Positions 31,865 to 43,705 of a stretch of 45,871 nucleotides of DNA are shown here, in pieces. Source of the stretch: Chara braunii (lineage: Eukaryota; Streptophyta; Charophyceae; Charales; Characeae). Below the pieces are notes generated by a model. That model was not told the DNA's origin and made no database searches. It saw only the letters and a list, made by a program, of their open reading frames with translations. Numbering within the stretch: the first letter of the stretch is position 1; every line of letters starts with the position of its first letter. Location of the stretch: assembly GCA_003427395.1 (NCBI GenBank), contig BFEA01000074.1, positions 1,760,807 to 1,806,677 of the forward strand, written 5' to 3'. The translations under genes and the position numbers were made by a program.

Positions 31865-32530
31865 GGTACTAGCACTACCAATTGGCCCCCATCAGCATTA
31901 CCTACCAGATATATGTGGGACTGGCAGAGCCTCCTTCTCACTCCACCTCTATGACAGTACAACTGACCCCTCGAGTTAGGGCGAGTCATACTGGATGGGT
32001 CTTCCCTATGGTTGCTGGAGGGCAGGGGAAAAAAAAAAGAAGAAACACAACACGGTCCATACTAACATAGGTAAGCCTGCAGTATGACCAATGTCCCCAC
32101 ACGGTTTTCTGGCCAAGAAAGACACAAAAAGAAACAGCCGTGCCTGTGTGTATGGTTGCCACTTTCCTCCATCTCTTTTGATATCATATTTGATTGCACT
32201 TGCACAGCAGTGTTGCCACTGCTATTACCATTCAGCATTTTTGTCCCACAATCAGTCCACCAGGTCACCCCTCATGTATTCTTACAGCCCCAGACTTTAA
32301 AGCCTAGTTGCCCTTTTTCAATCTACCTTTTAGTTTGCTCCATCTTTAATTCTTCACGAGTGGGACTTGAAGTGCAGCATGCATGCAGGGCACCACCCTA
32401 CCAAGTGCCTTTCCACGGAATGCCACACACATGCCACACAGTTCCAGCCATCTCCGGCCCTTTTGAAAAAGGACTCCACATGTACACCATAAATCTCTTC
32501 TTTCCCCGGGACAGCATACACCAGTAGCAG

Positions 32531-32640
32531 TACCATCTTCCCCCGAATACAACACATGGTCGGTATTGCTATCTGCACCTAAAATTTAGTTCGGATGCAG
32601 CAATGAAGACAGTACGTACGTTTCAGGGGAAGACGGTGGT
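32531..32640. mobile_element. Degenerate TIR element, copy 5
   Basis: It starts TACCATCTTCCCCCGAATAC and ends CAGGGGAAGACGGTG. TIRs are imperfect, the right TA has become TG, and the interior has diverged from the other copies. Read as an old member of the same group. Confidence 0.55.
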
Positions 32641-32699
32641 AGGGCTGGTACACTGGTCCTACACGATGATGTTACCAAAGACAATAACATCAGGGATCC

Positions 32700-32815
32700 A
32701 TCGCTGTGCTGTGGTTGAATGGATAGGATCTTTGGGTGGTGTTTTGTTATACGGCTCGCTAACCAGAGTTTGCACCGGACAGGTACTGGGTTCGGAACCC
32801 ATACAGGTGTCCTCG
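32700..32815 (+). repeat. tRNA-like sequence with strong box B (possible SINE)
   Basis: TGGTTGAATGG (32717) fits box A and GGGTTCGGAACCC (32787) fits a T-arm/box B with a perfect stem. The spacing of about 70 bases is long for a plain tRNA but possible with an intron or in a SINE head. No acceptor stem pairing was found by eye. Confidence 0.4.
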
Positions 32816-33464
32816 TCCAAACAATTTGACTCGAAGCATGATAACATACCCCCGGAGAACGCTGGCTTGATGGGCACATGCACCCACTACACTCGTAAAT
32901 TGCGCAGCAGGTCTCGTCAGACGCTCCCCGCCGCGCCCAAGGTGTCCCACCGGTGCCCCGTTTTCCCGGGGCGGCATTTCCTTTATCTTCCGGACCTACA
33001 GAAGGCCGTTTTTCTTTTTTTTGCTTTTGACGAGAGAAGTTTGAATCGTGTTGCACTTCTCGAGCAGGTGCAGAGTCTTCTGGTCTGCACTGTCCCGTTT
33101 GCTCCGGTGGTGTCATTTCCCCCCCCTCCCCCGCAGTTTGTCATTTTGTGGCTGACCTGCTACTCACCAAATGTGCAAAATGAGAATGAATCTTTGACTA
33201 GAACATGGAAAGATACACCACAATATATTTTGTCTTTTGTGTGCATGGATAGTAGTGGAGCGCTTGAAATCGCAGCTGTGAGCGGACTGGGCGCCCCTTG
33301 AAGTTCAAATACAACTTTATACAAGTACATTTTAGCACGGACGCGTCAAACGGTGGTCACACATATTCACACAGACTTTTTCTGGAAAGCTGTGGACGTG
33401 ATTGCGATAAGATTCATCCACATCTACCAGTAATTGCAGTCAGATGCATCACACAGTGGCTTGG

Positions 33465-33612
33465 TAGGGCATGCTCACATATAGGTCTTTCTAAGGGCTC
33501 AGACTCACACAGTCATTTCTCAGGGGATGCTCGCACTCGCACAGTCGTTTTTTAGAGCACGCTCAGACATACTCATTTCTTAGGGCATGCTCACACTCAA
33601 CACAGTCGATTT
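33465..33612 (+). repeat. About 30-bp tandem repeat, four to five units
   Basis: Units resemble AGGGCATGCTCACACTCACA followed by CAGTCRTTT, varying between copies (GGGGATGCTCGCACTCGC, GAGCACGCTCAGACATAC). It ends in a poly-T run. Confidence 0.75.
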
Positions 33613-34077
33613 TTTTTTGGATTTTTGTGTCTTTCTTTCCCGGAAAGGGCTTCCAGCTTTATGATTCGTTTGTGCCGCCCGGTTCACATGAGATCCCCTA
33701 TCTACCCTCCGCCATGCTGGGTGGCTGGCATATTGCCATCCGATCCACATGGCGTCACCTGGGCTTTCTTTTTCCTTTTTTTTTTTTTTTTGTTGGGAGT
33801 GTCCGTGCCGTCATAGAAGGCTTTTGGCCACATCAATTGGCACGCGCCGAATAACTTGTTATTTTAGTTAGAAATCCACCCATCGAGCCCGGCCAAGAGC
33901 GTGCCAACAGGTGGTAAGGAAGTCCTCGCCAGAACTACCAAATAGAATAATAACTTGATAAGTCAATAACACATCAGAACAACAGCCAGCCTGACTGTTG
34001 GAAGAAACTCTCCCACGCACCCACGGGGAATTCCTGGGAAGAATTACTAATGTAAGATAATACGAATCAGGGCATAA
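33613..34077. other. No gene recognised
   Basis: It contains a poly-T run (33777-33791). No recognised similarity. Confidence 0.35.
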
Positions 34078-35300
34078 ATGCAAATCCAAGAACAGGCAAA
34101 GGCCCACATGAAGGTGCTACCTCAATCTCAAGGGGGCGTCCACACACTAGGCCAACAGCAGGCCCACATGCAGACCCGACGCTGGGCCCAGGTGCACCAG
34201 CAACAGATACCAGTGCCCCCCCCTCTGCATCGTAACCACCAAGGGGACATCATCCTGGACTGACAGCTCTGACAAATCGGCCCGTGACAAACAGATAGAC
34301 CAGACTGGGGACTATGATGAACAAGGAGACCTCATCTTTCAATACGATGAACACCTCACCCGCTTGCAACCAGACGCTGCAGACAATGAGGATTCCTGCA
34401 TTGAACCGCAGTCACACACACAAGGAAACGGCTTTCAAGGTAAGGAGGAACAGGTACAGTTGGCAGATGAGGAGTCCATGGGTCCAGCATCCCCCAACAC
34501 CCCTTGCATGCCCACGGCTGCACAGAAGGGGAAGATCACACAGAATCCCAAGCAGCATCCATACTTGAGAAGAAGAAAGTCAGGATGCCGCTGAAGGAGA
34601 TGGTGGACTCGGTGCTCTTGAAGATGCTATCTCCGCAGTCGGTCTCCTTACACGACAGAATCCCGCACTTGCACTGGGTAAATATCAGAAAGTTTATATT
34701 GCGCAGCGACTGCCTGAAAACTACGGGGTCTACAGTTTCGAATCACCCCACCAGGCAGACTGGAAACAAGTGGGCAAGGTAATCATGCAAACCATAAGGA
34801 GGCTCATCGACAAAGTCTGGGATGTGGCACAGCCAGACAAATCAGAGCGGAGCCTCACAGTGCACCACACAAACAACACCTCATTCACCTTCACCTTAGA
34901 AGGTCTCAAGGTCTCACACAAAAATAAGGCCAGTCCCTACGTGAATGACTTAATGTCAAACCGCCCGGCCCAGGTCTCAATCGATAATATCGCGCCAGTG
35001 TCTCTCCAACTGGACCACCTTTCTGAACCATCCAGATCTACGGCCGATGTGCAGTCCAAAATGGAGTCCGAGCTGCCCTGGCTGCCCGACCTAAATGCTT
35101 CCATGCCTGGATCGGGGACCATTGGTCCAGATTGCTTTGCTGCACGATACACAGCCCCACGTTCAAAGCCTATAGATGCAGACTCTTGTCAGTATTAATC
35201 ATCAAAGGCAAAGAGGGGTCTGTAACCATTCCCACTGAGTAGCGGATTACCATAGACATCTTTGAACTTCGGCTGGGGTGAATTGTGACATCGAACATTA
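34078..35300 (+). pseudogene. Unidentified decayed coding region
   Basis: Several plus-strand frames look like one protein split by frameshifts. 34078-34263 is rich in Gln, His and Pro. About 34320-34594 is acidic and polar (DNEDSCIEPQ). 34569-35198 is open for 209 codons without an in-frame Met near its start and reads as ordinary soluble protein (LLTRQNPALALGKYQKVYIA, then LPENYGVYSFESPHQADWKQ). After 35198 a third frame continues with VLIIKGKEGSVTIPTE up to a stop. I recognise no domain. It may be the ORF1 of a retroelement, part of a DNA transposon or a host pseudogene; nothing in the flanks decides. Confidence 0.4.
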
Positions 35301-35851
35301 ATTGAAGAGGCCGGCGTATACACATATCGCATACTTAAAAGTTAAAACCCTCAACTTTGACAGGCTCGAGGAAACAGAATTTTGAGGGGATGGTCACATG
35401 TTGGGGGCTATCAGATGAGAGACAGCAGCACAACTTGTTCCCTGTTTGGAATGTACTAATTAGTAATTATTACCTCTACTAACCTGCATATTCATGAGCA
35501 TGAGTGTCTGGTCTCTTTTCTTTCTTCATGTTACTTTTTGATTTTCTTGATTGTTGTCCCCTTTTAGCATTTGTCTTTCTTTCACTTCGCATTCACAAAT
35601 CTCAATATAACCCGTTCCGAACTTCGAATAATCGTGTCAAGGTGAGTGTGCATGCGGACTTATAAAAGACATTCGCGTGCAAAATCGAACTCCTTGTTGA
35701 CAGGTTTGATCATGACATCTCTATGCACAAGTGTCTGTGCAAACAGATGACAAAAAAAGGAGAACACAAAAAAAGGAGGAAACAAAAAGTCACAAATAAC
35801 TTTTTGGCCATGGTTGATACCATCCTGGCATCGAAATGGTCATCCAGACAG

Positions 35852-35905
35852 TCTGGACCTGGATGTCTGAGTCTGGATCTGGATGTCTGAGTCTGGATCG
35901 AGTGT
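35852..35905 (+). repeat. 20-bp tandem repeat
   Basis: GGATGTCTGAGTCTGGATCT is repeated about two and a half times. A short local array, no function apparent. Confidence 0.7.
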
Positions 35906-36955
35906 CCTGTCAGGTGGTCCAGATGGGGACTCAAAGGAAATTTTAGAAACCGGAGGACAGCTTGGCATGGTCACATGCTCCAAGGAGCCCCCCGAAATGC
36001 TTGAAACATTTCTTTTGGAGCCCAGTAGGATAATTGAACAGGCCGGATCAACATCTTTGAGTGGCCAAAAAAACAAACATGTCCTGTGACACGTCCCAAG
36101 ATCTGTGCATGTGTTCCAAGTTACCAACTTGCAAAACATTCTGCGCAGTAAGCACACTTTCATCACGACAAAAACAGTGTTATCATTTTTGTTTCGCACA
36201 TCCTGGCACACAACACATACTTGTTTGTCTGTGGAATGTGTGAGGCATCAGGCCTCAGCGGCGCCCAGCAGGGGCCGCCTGTGCAAATTGACCCGGACCT
36301 CCGTGTGGGGCCAGAGTACTAAAATAAGGTTGATCCCTAAGTGAAGGCCCAGGCAGAATGAAAGCAGTGGAAGAAGTCGGAAAGCTTCCTCATCTCAGTG
36401 GGCCCAACCAGCAGAAAGTAACCGCAGCCTCTGACAGTCAAACAAAACTTGGGAGGCCGCTGCAGAGGGGACAATTCGGAGGTTGCTGGCCGTTGTGTGC
36501 TAAATTTACCGCAGCAGCACGCGGCTGGACCTAGCAATCTGACGACGGAGAAAGGAGCAGCAGTCGCAGGTAAACGGATCCACCAGCAGCAGCCATAGCT
36601 GTGCTGGATGGACGAGGGGTGCTTGCCGATTGGGCGATCAGGGGAAGAGGACAGTGATGGGACAGGTGGACTTACCCAGCAGCGGCCAAGGAGCACACAC
36701 GTAACGGTCAGACTCCACAGCGTTGTAGGGCGAGAGGAAGGTGGACAGTGAGAGAGTAGAGAGAGAGCAAGAGGTAGGATTGTATGTCCTGTGTTAGGGT
36801 AGAGAACGCAGGGGTGGAAGAAGTATCGATCACGTGGCAGTATGACGAGTGTACATTGGCGCTTGCCATTGCTTGAGGCAACACTGGCGTTTTCATGTCA
36901 GTCGTACCTGAGCATGACTGGTTATCAAATATGGCATCACAAGTTGGTGATATTA
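35906..36955. other. No gene recognised; possible LTR remnant
   Basis: GCAGCCATAGCTGTGCTGG (about 36591) carries the 8-mer found in the LTRs here, followed by GGGCGATCAGGGG. No TATA box or matching copy was found. Confidence 0.3.
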
Positions 36956-37180
36956 TGTCTGGTATGGGGGTGTTCCTAACCTATCTATCTACCGTCCATT
37001 TTTTTTCTTACCATGAGGAAGAGTGTATCACTTGATTGCCCTCTCATTGTGAGCTTGCAAGCACGCGCGTCCTTGAGAACCTGCCTTCTTCTGGTGCATC
37101 TGGTAGGAGATCGGTGGTACATGAAGTGCCCTGGGTGGACGAAACACATGATGTGGGGATGCAGCTGGTGCTACCGCGGC
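36956..37180 (+). repeat. Element B leader-like repeat, copy 1
   Basis: It shares TACC.TGAGGAAG, CCTCTCATTGTGAG, TTGAGA.CC and GCCCTGG.CGAA with 37900-38120 in the same order. The second copy lies inside element B's leader, so this copy upstream of the LTR suggests a duplicated or nested element end. Confidence 0.6.
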
Positions 37181-37287
37181 AGACAGCAGGGTGCCCAAGT
37201 TATTCTTTTTGCAACTATCAATAGCTCTTGATGGGTTTTGACCACCCGTGCTAATCTGCTTGCGCACTCGGATGGGTCATGCCCAAC

Positions 37288-37593
37288 CAGAAGCTACTGG
37301 GCACATGCGAGGCCAGGCCAGGCTGCCACCGGGCCAGGCCACTTCGCATATAGCGAAGTGCCTGGCCGTGAGTCGGGCATTCGGGCACTTGGCTGTGCAA
37401 GCGGCAGCGCTGCTGGAGCAATTGCTCGCGCCTGCGACGCGCGCATGAGCGTGGAGTGTTCTTGGGTGCTGCAAGGGAGCAAAGCCATAGCCTGGGCCTC
37501 CATAGCTGGGCCTGGACAGCTTACGACTATCTGGCATTCAATGTGATTTTGCAATCTGGAATTCTGTCATTTCGCTATTGCTCATTTTCCTCA
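37288..37593 (+). repeat. Element B left LTR remnant
   Basis: GAAGCTACTGGGCACATGCG through CATAGCTGGG matches 44377-44600 closely, then after about 37520 jumps to GATTTTGCAATCTGGAATT and TTGCTCATTTTCC at the LTR end. About 330 bases present in the right LTR are missing, and the first 300 or so bases of the LTR are gone. TTCGCATATAGCGAAG (37346) is a palindrome with a TATA-like core. Confidence 0.8.
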
Positions 37594-37597
37594 TAAT

Positions 37598-37618
37598 TTG
37601 GTATCGAAGCTGGTTCTA
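37598..37618 (+). other. Element B primer binding site (initiator Met tRNA type)
   Basis: TGGTATCGAAGCTGGTT lies four bases after the LTR end CA. It fits the initiator methionine tRNA complement better than element A's site does. Confidence 0.7.
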
Positions 37619-38864
37619 ACCGCTCCGCTGGCTCCAGCTCATTGGCTTGTCAGTGCTGTGCCGCACTATTGCATGGCAGTGAAACTTGCTATGGCGCTGG
37701 TCATTTAGGCAGCCCTGTGTCGAGAAGGCGTGCCAGAAAGGCTATGTGGTGAAATAAGGGTGTACGCTGGATGATGAGAGCTTGCTGATATGGCATTTAA
37801 GCCGAGGTGGAACTGCATTGTATTGTGGGTTGTGCCAAGGCATTGACAGGTCATCATAAACGCATGTCAGGTCAACTGGTGAGGACTCTGTGGTTGGGGG
37901 CAGCATTATGAGGTATGTTGCTCCTTACCTTACCTACCTTCTATGTTACTTGTTACCGTGAGGAAGCGAGTCTTGGTGATGAGAGTCCTCTCATTGTGAG
38001 GTGTCATGTGCGCTCAACCTTGAGAGTCGACATTCTTCCTGGAGAGCATGCTGGTGGGAGATGGGCGTTGCCTCTGAAGGGCCCTGGACGAAGCACATGG
38101 GTCACGGTCACCATGCCAACCCAATGGGAGTAGAGCACGCATGCTTTGCTGCTTTGTCCTTCGGTCTCACTATCGAGGTTATGTTGGGAAGGCCAGCCCT
38201 ATGGGGGATAGACGAGTACCGGACCATCTATAAAGAGACTCCGGTGGGGATAATCTACTCGCAGTGTACGAGAGTATAAAAATAGTACGGACGGGCTGGC
38301 CGGTTTGAACTGGGGCACAGGGGTGGGCCGTGTGCACACCTTTAGACATGCTGCTCAACCAGAGCCAAGAAGGATCGAGAGGGAGGGTTGATTCCAGTTA
38401 ACTGCTCGATTGTTAATTATTGCTTTATTTCCGTTCAGCATGCATTCCAGCAAATAATTTTACTTTTATTTTTGATTAGTTAGTTGTTACAGACTGCTGA
38501 CAACTGACAGACTGTTGCAGGTAGAGTAGATGTTTATTATTTGCCGCATTGCATCTGTTCTAGACTAGTCAAAAGTAGGAATAGGATTGATTGCAGGGGT
38601 CTGAACCTATGTGCTGTTACCGCTTGACTACTTCCTGACAATTCTGGACAGCATATTTATTTTTAACTTTTAAGCGGCTGAGTGTCACGCTGCGGTAAGT
38701 CCCAGCATGGACACTAGTTCAGATTGCAACTCGCGCGTAGCTCATGACTAATGATGACAGTGAGGTTGAGGGACTAGAACAGGAAGGAAGAGTTACTCCT
38801 AGACAGGCACTTAGTCGGCCGATCACTTACTTGGAGCTATAGGACCAGGTGAGGAAAGGAGACT
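37619..38864 (+). other. Element B leader
   Basis: About 1.2 kb of untranslated leader. It holds the second copy (37900-38120) of the repeat at 36956 and GCTATGGC near 37690. Coding frames are short. Confidence 0.5.
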
Positions 38865-40500
38865 GTGGAGACCAGCTCGAGGAGGCAGGCACTAGCAGCA
38901 GCATTAGCAGCAGACGCTAGAGCCATAGCGGAGGCAGCAATGGCTACCACCTCCGCAATGTCACAGGTCTCTTCGTCCGGTGCCAGTTTGGGTATGTCCG
39001 GGCCTTTTGTTAGCCAGTCTGTTGGCTTGCAGGTCAGCCACCACCATTGTCACCAGAGGATTATGGGATCCAGCAGATAAATGCCTCTCATGCAGAGTTA
39101 CAGCACCAGACGCGAGATTTAGAGGAGAGAAGACAGAGCGCTATGAGAAGAAAGGCCAGATTGGAGCTGAGGGAGGGAGAGATGGTTAATGGAAGACCCG
39201 AAATTCGGGGTTTTTCGTCGCATCACTACACGCAATGTCGTTGAAAATCTTGCGAACAAACTATGCAGGCTCATAATACAAACATCAGAAAACCAAACAG
39301 GCAAAAAGAAATGGAAAAGAAAAATCAAGAGCACTATAAAACCACCCATTAACCACGAGTGTCGCATCATTCCACCAAGTGGTACACAAGCACGTAGTAG
39401 TGGGCAGGCTCTGGGATCATCTTCTTTGGTCCCCCATCCAGCGGCTGCAGCTACAGGGCAGCCGTTGTCCAGCAACCTTTGCAGCAGGTGCTGCAGCAGC
39501 AACGTTGCAGCAGGCACAGGCGTCTGGGCAACAAGCGCAATGGACGCCAAAGATACTGTTGCTCACTTCTAAACCTTTTTCCGGCGACAAGAAAAAGGAA
39601 CAAAGCTTCAACACATGGTTGAGGGAAGTGCCAACGCATGTGGGGCATAAGCTCTCAATCCTGAGTAGGAGGTTATCGTCGCCGCATCCTTTTTAGAAGG
39701 ATCAGATGGTTAGACGAGTTAGTGCAGCAGCACGGATACGGTCAGAACTTTGACGCCTGGGCTCAAGCCAGGAGTTTGGAGCAGTTCATACAATTAGTTC
39801 AGGAGAGGCGGCATCACCCTAAGGAGGCGCAGAAGGCTATCGACTCGCTTGCAAACCTGGGATCTAAGAGGTACTGGTCTGTTCGCGAGGTGACTGACGT
39901 TGTGGAGCGCTTGGTCGTTGTCCCGGGCGTGTGGTATGATCCCCGTCCTCGTGACCAGCTACTTGCAATGTCTGCCTACCAACGTCAAGAACAAGTTGGT
40001 CAATGAGGCCTCCATTGAGGTACACAATTTCCATTCGTTTAGCAAGAAGGCCTTAGACATAGAGGCCAAACTCGGGAATGTGCATGATGTTGCTGTGGAT
40101 GGGAGGAAGAAGAAGCTTCCTCAAGATTGGAAGAAGAATGGCAATCTTATGTTTGTTGGCCATGATGACAACAGCATGGAGATTGAAGACTTGTCTGATC
40201 ATGGGGAAGAAACAAAGGTGGAAGGCGCACAGAGACTTATGAGGGTGGAGTAGTAGCTCCCATTAAAGAAAAGGCTAAGGGGGCTCTAAAACAAAAGGAC
40301 AGTCGGCCCAAGGGTCTGCAGTACGATGTGTGGTGAGACAAATACACTCGAGGGGCGTACGTAAATTGTGGCAAATATGGGCACACAATTGCCCACTGCA
40401 AGAGTAAGCGGGTCATGACGAAGGTTCCCTCCAGCATGGTGACTGTGGGATCTTCAACCTCGGGGGGTGCATCTGTGAGTACCTCCCAGGGAAACACATT
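38865..40500 (+). pseudogene. Element B gag (broken)
   Basis: An Ala-rich start (RQALAAALAADARAIAEAA) is followed by a charged coiled-coil-like stretch (HAELQHQTRDLEERRQ), a non-matching insert near 39200-39370, then the capsid-like core from about 39540 (FSGDKKKEQSFNTWL, RWLDELVQQHGYGQNFDAW, YWSVREVTDVVERLV) across two or more frameshifts to 40253. A zinc knuckle lies at 40358-40399: spacing is CCHC-like but the first Cys is Tyr (TAC 40358), while Cys 40367, His 40382 and Cys 40397 remain. The start codon is uncertain. Confidence 0.78.
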
Positions 40501-40699
40501 GGGTCGGTAGGAGTCTTAGCTGCTCCTACTCGGCCTGAAGTGGTAGCCTCACCCTCTCCACTTCACATTGGTCGAGGCTATTGACCCTAACATCACCCTG
40601 CAGACATGTCCTATCCAATCAATACTATGTTCGATGGTTGTGTCTTTAGAGGAGATTGAGTGGTTAGAGAAAGACCCTAGAGACTCCTGGGCGATGACG

Positions 40700-41010
40700 A
40701 GTAGAGGCCCTGGGGGTGACATTTTGTGGTAGAAGTCGATATAGGCGGCCGTAAAGTAGGAGCCTTCGCAGACATCGGCTCTACGAGGAATTTCATCAAT
40801 TGTGCTTGTGTGGATAGGCTGCGCTTAGGGGACCAAGTGCAGCGGCTTAGCAAATTTGTCGTGTCCACCCTAGCCAACAAGCGCTCTATGGTTGTTAGGG
40901 ACTATGTTCAAGACGTAGTCTGTACCTTCTCCTATGGAGGAGTACGAGGATTCAAATGACATATGAAGATCCGCCTGGCTGATCCCCTAATATGCCTGAA
41001 ACTTCCCAAG
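40700..41010 (+). pseudogene. Element B protease, N-terminal part
   Basis: VEVDIGGRKVGAFADIGSTRNFI is a retropepsin active-site region with D-I-G (40771-40779) where D-S/T-G is usual, a one-base C-to-T change if the ancestor had Thr. A TGA at 40957 follows GFK. The frame runs on to CLKLPKV and meets the inversion edge at about 41010. The rest of the domain is on the minus strand at 43701-43590. Confidence 0.75.
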
Positions 41011-41011
41011 G

Positions 41012-43702
41012 TCCAAAGTACGGTGGCATGAGTTTTCTAGATATACCCAGTTCCTGTCCCAGTTCATATGACGCAAGTTCATTTAACCCATACCCTTTCG
41101 CCTACCTGGAATGCAAATGGTTGTCTGTGCCTGTTTTCGGAAGCTACCATAGTTTCCTGGACTTTTCGAACGTGTTCAACAGCCTGCTGCAGCATCTTGT
41201 CATACTTTACAACAAATTCAATGCTGCCAGGTGTTGTTGTGGGCTGGTTCTCAGGGAACAGAAAATCAAGCGCTGATCTGGGCTTCCAACCAAGATGCAG
41301 CTGGTTGGGAGTCATGCCGGTAGTGTTGTCCACAACATTATTGAACATGCTGGCAATGCGAGGCAACTTCTCATCCTAGTCATCTTCGCTCGGCTTGATG
41401 TAGTGTCGGAGCAGCTCCTGCACTACCCAGTTCATTTGATCAGCTTGGCCATTGACCCGGGGTAATTCCCTCATCTCATCTGCAGTTGGGTTCCCATTTG
41501 CTGGGTTGTGCTTTGCCACAGTTCACTTGTGAATCTGATGTCCCTGTCGCTAACAATGACTTAGGAAGACCGAAGTCACGCACCCAGTTATCCATAAACA
41601 ATTGTCTCAGCATCGCAATTAACCTAGCGTACTTGCTGAATGTGTCCACAATGACGAAGATGTGCCTTTTTCCACTCTTGCTGGTCACGAGAGAATCCAT
41701 GAAGTCCATGGACACACTCTGACCAAGACCAGCAGGGATAGGCAAGGGCTTAATAAGCCCAAGCGGAGTCTGCGTCCTTGGTTTGCCACGCTGACAAACC
41801 TGACATGTTTCCACATACTTCTTCGCATCATCCATCATCGTGGGCCACCAAAACTTATGCACTAAGTTTGCTGTTGTCTTCTTGTACCCAAAATGGCCAG
41901 TGGCGTCGTGACACTCTCCTAAAAATAAAATACGCACAGACTCTCTACACGAGACACATAATCGTTTATTCCCGGCCTTCTCGAGGAACATCAAGCCATC
42001 AACTAGCACAAACTCATCGGATCTGGCCTTATCCTTGGCCTCAAGTTTCCGCATGATCTCGGATATGATGGGGTCCTCCCGACAGGCTTCCACCATGGAG
42101 GGAGTCACATCGTTGGATATACCAATTTTTGTCACTATTGCGCCCAAATAATCTGCCCTTCTAGACAAAAAGCATCTACTACCTTATTGTACTCTCCCTT
42201 AAGATGGTCCAAATTAAAGTCATACAAGTCAATGACTTCGATCCATTGCTTCAGGGCATCATAGAGAGCATGTTGCGCCTTGATCCAATGAAGTCTCATG
42301 GTCAGATCCAACATAGAAAAATCTGCCAAGGAGGTAGTGCCTCCAACGAATCAACGCCTTGTATAGGGCATAGAGCTCGTGTTCATAAGTGGACTTAGCT
42401 AGCTTTTGAGATGGCATCTTCTTGCTCATGTACTCGATCGACCTGAACTTTTTCCCTTCCTGTTGCACAAGGACCGCGCTAATGCCATACTGACAAGCAT
42501 CCGTGGTCACCACAAAAGGTTTCTCAAGATCCAAAAGCTTCAAGACTTCATGGTGCGTGAGGGCGTACTTCTCTTGAAGGCTGCTTCACACTCGTTTGTC
42601 CACTCCCAGGGCGTATCAAGGCACGTGAGGTCAGTCAATGGGGAAGCTATAGTACTATAGTTCTTCACAAACGGACGGTAGTAGTCCGTCATCCCCAAAA
42701 ACGACCTCACCTCAGTCACAAATTGAGGTCTAGGCCAGTAATGTATGCTGGCTGCCTTTGCATCATCTGGCCTCAACCCATCCTTTGAAATTTATGAACC
42801 AAGTACGAGATCTTGGTGCGCAGCATGCTCCTATAGTCTTACTAAAGATAAGAATGTCGTCAAGGTACACGACGATGAAACTTATCCAAGTAGTCATAAA
42901 AAATCATGTTCATCGCGTGCTGAAATGTTCTAGGAGCATTGCAAAGACCGAAAGGCATCACCACAAATTCGTACAGACTGTAGCTGGTTTGAAATGTGGT
43001 TACGTGTTGATCCTCGGGCCTAATTGCAATTTGATGGTATCTGGAGTTTAGATCTATGTTATTGAAGTACCGACATCCTTGCACTGTATCCAAGAGGTTG
43101 TCGATGCGAGGTATGGGCTCAACATTCTTAATTGTGATGGCATCGAGGCCCCTATAATCAATGCACATCCTCAAGGTTCCCCCTATCTTGGGAACAGATA
43201 ATACTGGTGCACCATAGGGGGACGTACTAGACCGGATCCAGCCCTTCACTCTAAGCTCCTTGAGCTATTGGCGAAGTTCATCTAACTCTGCAAGATACAT
43301 CTTGTATATCCGCCCTCAAGGTACCTTACTACCTCCCTCTCCACTACGCCCCCAAGCTCCTCAAAAAGGTTTGGATATTGAGCAACGACTGCTTCTATCT
43401 CTGGGGGCGTTTTTATGGCCTCCCTTTTCTCAGAGACAAAGACTAGGCACGTGCCCTCCTCGCGATTTCACTTGTGATAATTATAGAAAGCTGACGTGCA
43501 CATGCAATCATAGACTCAACTAGTCTGCTAGCCTTAAAATTCTGCAACCTAACGGTCCTCCCATTTGGCAATTTGTGTAACATCACCTTCCTATCCTATT
43601 CAGACTGCGACTTACCAACCTCGAGGTAGTACATGTCTGGCAACATATCGAATGGCAGCTCGTCACTGACCAGGAACGAGATCTTGTGTACTCTGTTATC
43701 CA
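41012..43702 (-). pseudogene. Element B inverted block: protease end, RT, RNase H, integrase
   Basis: Read on the minus strand from 43702: protease C-part (VHKISFLVSDELPFDML), linker (EAVVAQYPNLFEELGG), RT ([46 protein letters not shown]). The YLDD motif follows out of frame because of an extra base at 42878-42880. The thumb (RSFLGMTDYYRPF) and RNase H (VTTDACQYGISAVL) come next. Integrase has an intact HHCC module (CHDATGHFGY, CQVCQRGK) and first Asp in SMDFMD; a frameshift precedes the second Asp (SDRDIRF). The catalytic Glu codon is GAT (Asp) at 41439-41441. It ends at GISRKLMPPYFGP by about 41012. Stops near 43308, 43266 and 41377 fit single transitions. Confidence 0.87.
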
Positions 43703-43705
43703 TGC

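Noticed and set aside
37248-37554. Overlapping Ala/Gly-rich frames on both strands
   Set aside because: They fall in the GC-rich LTR of element B and recur in its right LTR with frame breaks.
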